Positions 52,493 to 59,894 of a stretch of DNA of 64,000 nt are shown here, piece after piece. Position numbers and translations under genes: made by a program. Numbering within the stretch: the first letter of the stretch is position 1; every line of letters begins with the position of its first letter. The stretch comes from JAUASW01 sp036880965. Its GTDB lineage: Bacteria > Pseudomonadota > Gammaproteobacteria > Burkholderiales > Burkholderiaceae_C. The DNA is taken from the NCBI RefSeq assembly GCF_036880965.1, contig NZ_JBAJMV010000001.1, positions 310,001 to 374,000 on the forward strand. The letters are read 5' to 3'. The notes beneath the pieces were generated by a model. It was not told the origin of the DNA. It worked only from the letters and a program-made list of their open reading frames with translations, and made no database searches.

Positions 52493-53474
52493 TCCGGCCC
52501 GCGCTGCCCTGTTCCAGCGCAACGACGCGCTGCCACTGGCGCGTCTGCAGCGCCAGCGGCGCCTCGCGCAGGCGGCCTTCTTCGCCTTGTTCCTCCTGGC
52601 ACCGGCGCTGAACCTGCTGCGCTTCGATCTCACCGAGACACAGCTCTGGGTGTTGGGCCTGCGCTGGAGTCTGGGGATCGACGCGCTGGCGCAGCATCAA
52701 GTCACGCCCACCGAGGCCGCGCTGGCGCTGATCATGCGCGGCATCCTTCCAGCGCTTGCGCTGGTGGGCGGCTTTCTCTATGTCGCCTGGCGCTGGGGCC
52801 GGCTCTACTGCGGCTGGCTGTGCCCGCATTTCTCGCTGGTGGAAGGCTTGAACGCGCTGCTGCACAAGGCCAGCGGCCGCTTCAGCCTGTGGGACCGGCA
52901 GCGCACGCTGCGCCCGGGCGAGGCGCCCGATGCGCGCTGGTGGCCGCTGTTCTTCATCAGCTGCGCCTTCTTCGGCTTCCTGTGGTCGATCACGCTGCTC
53001 ACCTATCTGCTGCCGCCGGTGCGGGTCTGGAGTCATCTGCTGAGCGCCTCGCTGACGCCGGCCGAGGCCCGCTTCATCCTGATCGCTGGCGGCGTCTTCA
53101 CTGCCGAGCTGCTGTTGGCGCGACATCTGTTCTGCCGCTTCGGCTGCGCGGTCGGCCTGTTCCAGAGTTTGGCCTGGATGGCCAACCCCAAGGCCTTGGT
53201 GGTGGCATTCGACCGCCGCCGCGCGCGCGACTGCCGCGGCTGCGAGACCGAGCAGGCCCCGCAAGGCAGCGCCTGCGACGTGGCCTGCCCGATGCGCTTG
53301 AACCCGCGCAACATCAAACGCATGATGTTCTCCTGCGTGCAGTGCGGCCAATGCGTGACCGAGTGCGAAAGCTCGCATGCCGCGCGGCCCACGCCAGGCG
53401 TCAACCTGGAATGGAAAGTCGGCCTGGAGGCAGTGCGCGAGACGCTGCGCCAACGCCGCGAGGAGCAGCGCTGA
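52485..53474 (+). CDS. membrane 4Fe-4S ferredoxin-like protein inside the nor operon
   Basis: A 329-aa NapH/NosR-C/CcoG-like protein with about four to five membrane segments, a C-x-x-x-CP pair in LYCGWLCPHF and again in LFCRFGCAVGLFQ, and a C-terminal double ferredoxin part: CRGCETEQAPQGSACDVACP and CVQCGQCVTEC. It overlaps norQ by 8 bp and ends just before norD, so it is translated with the Nor maturation genes. It may pass electrons during NorB metal-centre assembly or from the quinone pool; neither is shown. Confidence 0.88.
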   Translation: MPDPARAALFQRNDALPLARLQRQRRLAQAAFFALFLLAPALNLLRFDLTETQLWVLGLRWSLGIDALAQHQVTPTEAALALIMRGILPALALVGGFLYVAWRWGRLYCGWLCPHFSLVEGLNALLHKASGRFSLWDRQRTLRPGEAPDARWWPLFFISCAFFGFLWSITLLTYLLPPVRVWSHLLSASLTPAEARFILIAGGVFTAELLLARHLFCRFGCAVGLFQSLAWMANPKALVVAFDRRRARDCRGCETEQAPQGSACDVACPMRLNPRNIKRMMFSCVQCGQCVTECESSHAARPTPGVNLEWKVGLEAVRETLRQRREEQR

Positions 53475-53475
53475 G

Positions 53476-55314
53476 ATGGAAGAGTGGATCGGCGAACGCT
53501 GGCATCGCTTCATCACGCGCGTGGCTGACTCCAGCCATGCGCAGGCCGCCGTCACGCTGGCCGAGGTCGAGCGAAGCGCCGGCCTGCTGTTCCGCGCCGC
53601 TGGCGGGCCGCCGGGGGTGCGCCTGGTGCCGGCCGGTGCAGCCCGCAGCGGTGGCACACGCGACTGGCTGCAACGCCTGGCCGGCAGCGGACTGCGCGCG
53701 GAGCGCCCGCAGCTCGATGCCGACACGCTGGCCCTGCCGCCGCGCATTGCCGTGCACGCCGAGCTGCAGCTCAACCGCGATCTGTATCTTTGGCTGGCCG
53801 CACTGGCCGCCGCCTACCAGCCCAGCCACGGCTGGATCGCCGACAACCTGGCCGCCAGCGCGCGTGCGTTGCAGCGCTGTCCCGGCCTGCGTCCGCGCTG
53901 GGAGCGCCTGCGACATGCCGAACTGGCACTACGGCCAGCGCCGCGCAGCGGCCGGCCGCTGGACGCCGCCGAAGCCGCAGTTCATGCGGCACTGCGCGAC
54001 GGAGATCAAGCGCCGCCGGAAGCTGCCCGTGCCGACCCAGTCAACGTGGCGCCAGTCTGGATGTGGCTGGAGGCCGTGAACACACCGGCCGCAGCAAGCG
54101 CTGGCAAGCGCAGCGATAGCCAGGCCTCGCAGCGCGCAACGGCGGCTGCCAACGGTGGTGCCACCCGCAGACGCAGCCGACAGGCAGATCCCGACGCGCA
54201 GCTGCGCGCGCCACTGCTGCTGGCTTCCAAGCTGGAATCCATCATGACCTGGAGCGAGCGTGCCTCGCTGGACCGCGGCGAGGACGACGAGGACGACGGC
54301 AATGCCAGCCGCGCCGCCGACGACATGGAGCGCCTGACCCTCAGCCGCAAGGGCCAGACTGGCGCCTCGCGCATCAAGTTCGACCTCGACCTGCCCAGCG
54401 CCGCACAGGACGATGTGCCCTTGGGTGCACCGCTGGCGCTGCCCGAATGGGACTGGAAGCGCAAGCGACTGCTGCCCGCGTACTGCGCCGTGCACACCTT
54501 GCAGGCGCGCCCTGGCACCCTGTTCGAGCCGCCGCCGGCCTTGCGCGCGACCGCCCGGCGCATGCGGCGCCGCCTCGAGGTGCTGCGCGCCGCACCGCAA
54601 TGGCAGCGCGGCTGCACCGACGGCGAGGCGCTGGACCTGGATGCGTGGGTGCGCCACGCCTGCGGCAGCCAGGGCGACCGCCGCGGCGCCGAGCCGGCGG
54701 TGTTCGCGCGCCGTGCCCGCGGCGAACGCCAGCTGGCCAGCCTGCTGCTGGCCGATCTGTCGCTGTCCACTGACGCCTACTGCAGCAACGAGCAGCGCGT
54801 GATCGATGTGATCCGCGAAGCGCTCTATGTGTTCGGCGAGGCGCTGGACGGCTGCGGCGATGCCTTCGAGATGCTGGGCTTCTCTTCGGTACGGCGCAGC
54901 CATGTGCGATTGCAGCTGCTCAAGGCCTTCGACGAGCGCTGGAGCGCGGCGGCGCAGGCCCGCGTGGGCGCCATCAAGCCCGGCTATTACACACGCATGG
55001 GCGCCGCCCTGCGCGCTGCTACCGAGCGCCTGGCGCAGCGCCCAGAGCGCCAGCGCCTGCTGCTGATCCTGACCGACGGCAAGCCCAACGACCTGGACGT
55101 CTACGAAGGTCGCTGGGGCATCGAGGACACGCGTCACGCCGTGGCGCAGGCACGTGAGGCCGGGCTCACGCCTTTCTGCCTGAGCATCGACGAAGAGGCA
55201 CATGCCTACCTGCCGCACTTGTTCGGCCGCCAAGGCTGGGCCCAGGTGCGCCAGCCCACCCAGCTGCCACAGCGGCTGACGGCGCTCTACGCCCAATTGG
55301 CGCGCCAGGGCTGA
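53476..55314 (+). CDS. norD: nitric oxide reductase activation protein NorD (VWA domain)
   Basis: A 612-aa cytoplasmic protein that partners NorQ. The last ~200 residues are a von Willebrand A domain with the metal-site motif DLSLSTDAY (DxSxS), PGYYTRMGAALRAAT and LTDGKPND. The middle holds a low-complexity, acidic stretch (DRGEDDEDDGN). The frame is open upstream to 53377, but ATG 53476, two bases after the previous stop, is taken as the start. It ends the norCBQ-FeS-D operon. Confidence 0.94.
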   Translation: MEEWIGERWHRFITRVADSSHAQAAVTLAEVERSAGLLFRAAGGPPGVRLVPAGAARSGGTRDWLQRLAGSGLRAERPQLDADTLALPPRIAVHAELQLNRDLYLWLAALAAAYQPSHGWIADNLAASARALQRCPGLRPRWERLRHAELALRPAPRSGRPLDAAEAAVHAALRDGDQAPPEAARADPVNVAPVWMWLEAVNTPAAASAGKRSDSQASQRATAAANGGATRRRSRQADPDAQLRAPLLLASKLESIMTWSERASLDRGEDDEDDGNASRAADDMERLTLSRKGQTGASRIKFDLDLPSAAQDDVPLGAPLALPEWDWKRKRLLPAYCAVHTLQARPGTLFEPPPALRATARRMRRRLEVLRAAPQWQRGCTDGEALDLDAWVRHACGSQGDRRGAEPAVFARRARGERQLASLLLADLSLSTDAYCSNEQRVIDVIREALYVFGEALDGCGDAFEMLGFSSVRRSHVRLQLLKAFDERWSAAAQARVGAIKPGYYTRMGAALRAATERLAQRPERQRLLLILTDGKPNDLDVYEGRWGIEDTRHAVAQAREAGLTPFCLSIDEEAHAYLPHLFGRQGWAQVRQPTQLPQRLTALYAQLARQG

Positions 55315-55419
55315 ACCGGCGTCGCGAGACTCTCCACCCTGCTCACACATTTGGCACGGTGGAGCGCCCCTGCGACAAGAGAACGGAAGGACGTCCATCC
55401 ATGCGCTCGATGTTCAGCG

Positions 55420-55650
55420 GCGGAGACATGCGCCTCACCCCCGCCGATGTGGACGCGCCTGACGAACCCCTGCCCTGTCCGAAGACTGCTGTGATGGGTG
55501 TGCAGCACGTGATCGAGAGGTTCAGCGACACCCGCCATGCCGACTCGGACACCCGCGCCAATCCAGGCCGGGCGCTGGGCGGCATCGGCACCGCCACCTT
55601 CGGCACCATCCTGCGGTGGGTCTTGCTCGGCCGAGACGTATTGCGGCCGA
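55420..55650 (+). pseudogene. possible NCS2 (uracil/xanthine) permease N-terminal relic
   Basis: The plus-strand frame reads DAPDEPLPCPKTAVMGVQHVI, which closely follows the N-terminus of NCS2 permeases (D-x-x-L-x-x-P-x-TAxMGVQHV), and later RANPGRALGGIGTATF in place of the usual FDPNxAILMSGIGT. The membrane helices are not preserved and the frame soon ends. It is best read as a decayed fragment; chance similarity is not excluded. Confidence 0.4.
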
Positions 55651-55754
55651 AGCAAGCGCCAGGTGCGCGGAATTCCCTCTCCTCCCCAGGAGATTCATGC
55701 TCCACACCATATCAGGGGCAGCCTGAACTGCTGCACCCTTGATCGGCTTCGGAC

Positions 55755-55768
55755 TTAACCGGAGTCAA
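55755..55768. promoter_or_regulatory. FNR/DNR-like box upstream of the frameshifted regulator
   Basis: TTAACcggaGTCAA, one base from a TTGAC-N4-GTCAA palindrome, ends 65 bp before the ATG. A CACAAT hexamer at 55791-55796 is where the -10 would fall if the box is centred at -41.5. Confidence 0.5.
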
Positions 55769-55833
55769 GGCAGCACAGACGCAAGATCGACACAATCGCA
55801 GCAGGCCGTCCCCTGGGCGGTGGAGCCTTTCCA

Positions 55834-56536
55834 ATGGACGCCCGCAGCTTTGACCTTCCTCGCTATCTCTCGGTACTGCCGCTGTTCATCGATCTGTCGC
55901 CTACGGAGTTGGAGCGCTTGTCCGGCGGTTGCCGGCTCTTGCGGGTGGCGCGCGGCGAAACCATCTTCCGCGTCGGCGAGCCTTGCGAGGAGTTCCATGT
56001 CACGGTGACGGGGCAAGTCAAGCTCTATGCGATCTCACCCGCCGGGCAGGAGAAGGTGATCGAATTGGTCGCTCCCGGCCACAGCTTCGCCGAAGCGCTG
56101 ATGTTCACCGGCAAGCCCTACATCATCAATGCACAGGCCCTGACCGACACTGCTGCTGAGTGTCAGCAAGCAGGCCGTGCTGACCGAGATTGCGCACGAC
56201 CCGCGCTTCGCGCTGCGTATGCTGGCCGGCATCTCCAGGCGCCTCCACGGCCTGGTGCATGACGTTGAGGCCTACGCGCTGCACAGCGGCGTGCAACGCG
56301 TCATCGGCTACCTGCTTCGTGACCAACAGGCTGAGGATTGCGTCAGCGGCGAGGTGATAACGGTTTCACTACCTGTCAGCAAGGCCACGCTGGCCTCGCG
56401 CCTGAGCCTGACGCCGGAATACTTCTCCCGAGTGCTGCACGAACTGGAGGCCGCACGCCTGATCGAGATCGACAAGCGCGACATCCGCATTCTCGATGTG
56501 CAAGGCCTGTCACACTACCCTGCACGTCCTGTATAG
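55834..56536 (+). pseudogene. Dnr-type Crp/Fnr regulator, frameshifted
   Basis: Two overlapping frames together make one ~233-aa regulator closely related to the intact gene at 56706. The first frame encodes the sensor domain up to NAQALTDT; at about 56150 (GACACTGCTGCTGAG) the reading must shift for LLSVSKQAVLTEIAHDP to follow, then the dimer helix and the HTH with LASRLSLTPEYFSRVL continue in the second frame. The family would have Leu-Leu-Leu here, so loss of 2 bp from a CTG run, or gain of 1, explains it. As read, it yields a protein without a DNA-binding domain. A sequencing error is possible. Confidence 0.8.
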
Positions 56537-56630
56537 CTGCCGTGACGCTGAGCCTGCGGCCCGGCTTCGTTCGAACGGACGAGGGTAGATCCTGTCGACA
56601 TAGTTCTCTCGAACTAGTCGCCGCTCAGGC

Positions 56631-56644
56631 TTGATGCTAGTCAA
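56631..56644. promoter_or_regulatory. FNR/DNR box upstream of the dnr-like gene
   Basis: TTGATgctaGTCAA is a near-perfect FNR/DNR palindrome ending 61 bp before the ATG at 56706. AAGAAT at 56666-56671 is suitably placed as -10. A separate palindrome TAGTTCTctCGAACTA lies at 56601-56616. Confidence 0.65.
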
Positions 56645-56705
56645 ACTCGCTGGCGCCGCTGGCCGAAGAATCGCGCTCTCAAGAAGTTTCCCGGGAGAGC
56701 GCACC

Positions 56706-57416
56706 ATGACAACCACTTTCGATCTCGTCCGCTATCTTTCCGTGCTGCCGCTGTTCAGCGAGTTGCCGGCGCAGGACCGTGAGCGCATCGCCCGTGACGG
56801 CTGCAGCCTACAGCGCCTGGAACGCGGCGAAATGCTGTTCGCGGCCGGCGACCGCTGTGACGCCTTCCATCTGGTCGTCACCGGCCACCTGAAGGTCTAC
56901 TCGGTGGCTGACAACGGCGCAGAAAAGGTGTTTGAGCTGGCCGGTCCGGGACAGCCCATCGCCGAGCTGTGCGTCTTCAATGAGCACAGCCACGGCTTGA
57001 ATGTGCAGGCGCTGACGCCTGCCCTGCTGGTGCGTGTGCCCAAGACCGCCGTCACCGCGCTGGTACTGAAGCATCCAGCCTTTGCACTGCGGATGCTGGC
57101 CGGGGCTTCGCAGCGCATGCAGGGGCTGTTGCGGGACGTGGAATCCTATTGCCTGCACAGCGGGCTGCGACGCGTGGTGGGCTATTTGCTTGATCAAGCG
57201 GACGAAGTCCCCTCGAAATGCAGCAGCGGCAGGCCGCTGACGGTTTCCCTGCCAGTGAGCAAGGCGGCCATCGCGGCCCGCCTTTCGCTGACGCCAGAGT
57301 ATTTTTCCCGGGTGCTGCGTGAGCTGGATGAGGCGGGCCTTATCCGGGTGGACAAGCGCGACATCCACATCCCGGACACACGCCGGCTGGCGCATTACTC
57401 GCAGGCTGAGGCTTGA
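56706..57416 (+). CDS. Dnr-type Crp/Fnr transcriptional regulator
   Basis: A 236-aa regulator with a cyclic-nucleotide-like sensor domain (residues ~10-120), a long dimer helix and a C-terminal HTH containing LSLTPEYFSRVLREL, where E-x-x-SR predicts recognition of TTGAT-type half-sites. It lacks the cysteine set of FNR and so resembles the NO/haem-responsive Dnr class that controls nir, nor and nos genes. ATG 56706 is preferred over the upstream frame start (56631), which lies inside the FNR-like box. It is a tandem paralogue of the frameshifted gene just upstream. Confidence 0.88.
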   Translation: MTTTFDLVRYLSVLPLFSELPAQDRERIARDGCSLQRLERGEMLFAAGDRCDAFHLVVTGHLKVYSVADNGAEKVFELAGPGQPIAELCVFNEHSHGLNVQALTPALLVRVPKTAVTALVLKHPAFALRMLAGASQRMQGLLRDVESYCLHSGLRRVVGYLLDQADEVPSKCSSGRPLTVSLPVSKAAIAARLSLTPEYFSRVLRELDEAGLIRVDKRDIHIPDTRRLAHYSQAEA

Positions 57417-57417
57417 A

Positions 57418-57664
57418 TCAAGGCTCCAGCAACAGCCATCGCCGGGTGTCGAGGCGCTGCTGCCTTTGACCCTCACCGAAGACCAAAACCCGCACACCAT
57501 CCGGCGTGAACTGCAGTCGCGCCGACAGCGCATCGGCTGCTGGCACCCTGGCGATAAGCCGGCGTGCGTCCAGATGAATCAACACGGCATCCGCTCCCTG
57601 CTGCGCCACCAGCCAGGGTTGCCCTTCGACCAGCTGCGCAGCGCTCAGCGGCAGGTCCAGCGGT
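57418..57664 (-). pseudogene. C-terminal fragment of an unrecognised gene
   Basis: About 80 residues on the minus strand (from DLPLSAAQLVEGQPWL to RWLLLEP) read like the end of a genuine soluble protein, with an LQFTPDGVRVLVFGE strand reminiscent of a beta-propeller blade. The stop lies one base after that of the convergent dnr-like gene. The 5' part is missing: at about 57664 the sequence changes to a TonB-dependent receptor fragment on the other strand. The family was not identified. Confidence 0.5.
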
Positions 57665-58418
57665 GTGCGTCGGCACCCAGCTGAGCCCACGCTTGTATGC
57701 CGTCTGGCGCGCTGCGCCCGGCTGGACGCTCAAAGGTGGCTACAGCACAGGATTCAAGCCCCCGACACTCAAGCAGATCACGCCCGGTTTCACTGAGGAC
57801 GAAGGTCCCTACACCTATGTCTCCAACCCCGCGTTGCGCCCCGAGAGCAATCGCTCGGCCGAGCTGGGCCTGGCCTGGGACAGTCGCGACGCTGGCGTGC
57901 AGGCCATGCTGTTCGACAACCGCGTGGAGGACTTGGTTCTTTCCACGCTGATCGGCAGCGCCGGCACGCGCCAGACCCTGCGCTTTGACAATGTTGAGCA
58001 TGCCCGCCTGCGCGGGCTGGAGCTCGGCGTGCGCCACAGTCTGGGCACAGGCTTCGCGTTGCAGCTGAACTACCAGTATCTTGACGCGCGCGACGGCGCC
58101 GGGCTGCGGCTGGAGAAGCGCCCTCGCCACAGCCTGGGCGCCAGCCTCGACTGGGTGCATGGCGCCTGGCGTGCCAGCCTGCGCGCCGACCATTCGGCCG
58201 GCATGGTCTTGACCACGGGTGTCACCGGACAAGCGCCGCAGCGGGTGCCGGACATCACAGTAGCCGCCTTCAGCGTCGGCTATGCGATGAGCCCCAAACT
58301 CGACCTGGACTTCGGCGCCAGCAATCTGGGTAACCTTGACCTGGCCCAACGTTCCGCGCTCTACACCTGGAGTGAGGCGCCTCGCACCTGGCGCTTGGCG
58401 CTGCGCGGGCGCTTCTGA
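57665..58418 (+). pseudogene. TonB-dependent outer-membrane receptor, C-terminal fragment
   Basis: About 250 residues of beta-barrel sequence: SPRLYAVWRAAPGWTLKGGY, then STGFKPPTLKQ, PESNRSAELGL, LRGLELGVRHSLG, and the terminal strand TWRLALRGRF ending in Phe, as outer-membrane barrels do. The plug domain, TonB box and first two-thirds of the barrel are absent, and the left end joins the minus-strand fragment. It cannot work as a receptor. It resembles the siderophore/cobalamin receptor group. Confidence 0.82.
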
Positions 58419-58436
58419 TGCTGAGATGATCGGATC

Positions 58437-58841
58437 ATGAGCCCGACCCTGCTGGACCATTACATGACGCTCCGCAACAGTCATATCGGGCTGGTCAGCG
58501 CCAGCGGTGCGCTGTTTGCCGCTCGCGGCTTGGGCGTGCTGGCTGGCGCAACTTGGCCGATGGCTGCCTGGGTGCGGCGCCTGAGCGTGGCCATCGACGT
58601 GTTGCTTCTCGCAGCTGGCCTCACTCTCTGGACGATGCTGGGACTGAACCCGGCGCGAGAGCACTGGCTAGGCACCAAGCTGGTCCTGCTGCTGCTCTAT
58701 ATCGTGCTGGGCTCGCTTGCGCTCAAACGTGGCCGTACGCGCAGGCACAAGGCACTGTTCTTCGTACTGGCGCTGGTTTTGTTCGGCTTCATGGTCACGG
58801 TCGCGCTCAAGCACAGCCCAGCGGGCCTGCTGGCAGCTTAG
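58437..58841 (+). CDS. SirB2-family membrane protein
   Basis: A 134-aa protein with four hydrophobic segments, matching the SirB2 family (LRNSHIGLVSASGALFAARG, then LGTKLVLLLLYIVLGSLALKR and FFVLALVLFGFMVTVALKHSP). SirB2 was named from an invasion-gene regulator locus, but its function is unknown; in denitrifiers it often occurs near nor and nnr genes. Its TAG stop is part of the 4-bp duplication made by the MITE that lies directly after it. Confidence 0.85.
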   Translation: MSPTLLDHYMTLRNSHIGLVSASGALFAARGLGVLAGATWPMAAWVRRLSVAIDVLLLAAGLTLWTMLGLNPAREHWLGTKLVLLLLYIVLGSLALKRGRTRRHKALFFVLALVLFGFMVTVALKHSPAGLLAA

Positions 58842-59003
58842 GGCAACGCTGAAAAAGTCCCTCGCGCACTGCGCATCCCTGCTTTGGGCGATCTGCTGCG
58901 TTGCAAATTCTCGCCGTAGCCGCAAGCTACGTCTGCGGTTCGTGCCTTGCAGCTCATCCCGAACCAGGGCGCGCCCTATCGCGGGGACTTGTTCAGCGTC
59001 GCC
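58842..59003. mobile_element. 162-bp MITE-like element with 20-bp terminal inverted repeats
   Basis: The left end (GGCAACGCTGAAAAAGTCCC) and the inverted right end (GGCGACGCTGAACAAGTCCC) match at 18 of 20 positions. The element is flanked by the direct repeat TTAG (58838-58841 and 59004-59007). It contains no coding frame, only an internal hairpin near 58916-58930. Such ends and a TNA-type duplication fit an IS5-type parent, which would have to be supplied from elsewhere. Confidence 0.85.
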
Positions 59004-59047
59004 TTAGAGCACCGCTGTGGCTCTGCACCTGAAGTCAGCGCCCAGGC

Positions 59048-59467
59048 TCAGACCGCGCTTTGACTGCTTCGATCAGAGCAAGGCGCTGGCGCAACAAGCG
59101 ACACAGCGATGTCAGCTACCCTCTGAAACAGTTGGTCCGCTTGCCCGGCATCGAAATCTGCGTGGTAGTGCTTGCGCACACCCATTTCATGCAGGCGCAA
59201 ATGCTGGCTCGGTGTCAGTCCTTGCGCGCCGAGACAGGCGCGGGTGCAGGCCAGCACACACCCGTCCAGCGCCAGAATCTTCCTGCCGGATTCGGCCGCT
59301 TCGCGCGCCTTTCGGACCAAGTTCGGCACGCCGCCGCCGACCCCGGCAATGCAGGACATCTCCGCCAGCCCGGCGCGGTCCAGGCGCACCGCCAAGTGAT
59401 TCGCGAGTTGCGCGGCATCTGAACATCCAGAGCAGCTGTAGACCAGCGGAATGACAGAAGTCTTCAT
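59048..59467 (-). CDS. DGC-domain putative zinc-binding protein
   Basis: A 139-aa cysteine-rich protein. It has VYSCSGCSDAAQLANHLAV at the start, IAGVGGG, and the name-giving LALDGCVLACTRACL block (residues ~75-90), plus a KHYHADFD end; together these define the DGC/COG4273 family. ATG 59467 is preferred to 59524 because family members begin near PLVYSCSGC. It is divergent from DUF2249-nnrS and shares their 127-bp control region, so a role in NO or nitrite metabolism is suspected. Confidence 0.8.
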   Translation of the reverse strand: MKTSVIPLVYSCSGCSDAAQLANHLAVRLDRAGLAEMSCIAGVGGGVPNLVRKAREAAESGRKILALDGCVLACTRACLGAQGLTPSQHLRLHEMGVRKHYHADFDAGQADQLFQRVADIAVSLVAPAPCSDRSSQSAV

Positions 59468-59501
59468 TCCCGCATGCTCCACTGCGCGGGCGAGCATGGG
59501 C

Positions 59502-59515
59502 TTGAACCAGATCAA
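59502..59515. promoter_or_regulatory. FNR/DNR box upstream of DUF2249-nnrS
   Basis: TTGAAccagATCAA differs from the FNR consensus by one base. It lies 80 bp before the DUF2249 start, in the divergent region shared with the DGC gene. A motif close to an NsrR half-site (AAGTTGCATTT) follows at about 59530-59540. Confidence 0.55.
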
Positions 59516-59594
59516 AAGCTGCATATAAAAAGTTGCATTTACCGGTCAAGCACCCCACAATAGCTTCATCTTACATACACCTTTAGAGTGAAGC

Positions 59595-59879
59595 ATGAAC
59601 ACAGCCCAGATGCCCCACGGGATGCCCCTGATCGATGTGCGCCTGATCGCACCCCGCGAACGCCACGCCCGCATCTTCGCGACCTTCGAACAGCTGCCGG
59701 TGGGTGGCTGGATCGATTTGCTGAGCGACCATGAGCCGCTGCCGCTTAAGGCACAGTTTCAGGCGCAATGGACCGGGCAGTTCGACTGGGAGGTGATGCA
59801 AGCCGGACCTCTCGAATGGCGCACCCGAATCGGCCGTCGCCCGCAGGCAAAAACCTGCTGCGGCAGTTGCGGCGGCTGA
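59595..59879 (+). CDS. DUF2249 domain protein
   Basis: A 94-aa protein of the DUF2249 family, with LIDVRLIAPRERHARIFATF, the SDHEPLPL motif and a C-terminal CCGSCGG that may bind metal. Such proteins commonly accompany NO and nitrite reductase genes in denitrifiers and may deliver a metal or sulphur group. It starts the DUF2249-nnrS unit. Confidence 0.85.
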   Translation: MNTAQMPHGMPLIDVRLIAPRERHARIFATFEQLPVGGWIDLLSDHEPLPLKAQFQAQWTGQFDWEVMQAGPLEWRTRIGRRPQAKTCCGSCGG

Positions 59880-59894
59880 GCACTGGACCCCGCC

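Larger units (their letters stand above)
55315..55833. other. 519-bp region between norD and the dnr-like genes
   Basis: No intact gene. It contains a relic of a permease gene (about 55420-55650) and the promoter of the frameshifted regulator with the box at 55755-55768. Confidence 0.5.

Noticed and set aside
51686..53474. norE as the gene between norQ and norD
   Set aside because: NorE is a CoxIII-like protein without cysteine clusters; this one has ferredoxin motifs.
55359..55742. 127-aa plus-strand frame as a real gene
   Set aside because: Only its first part resembles a permease N-terminus; the rest has lost membrane helices, so it is kept only as a possible relic.
57418..57664. The tail fragment as the end of nirF, nirN or nirS
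   Set aside because: The terminal sequence does not show the expected end motifs of these d1-haem proteins; it is left unidentified.
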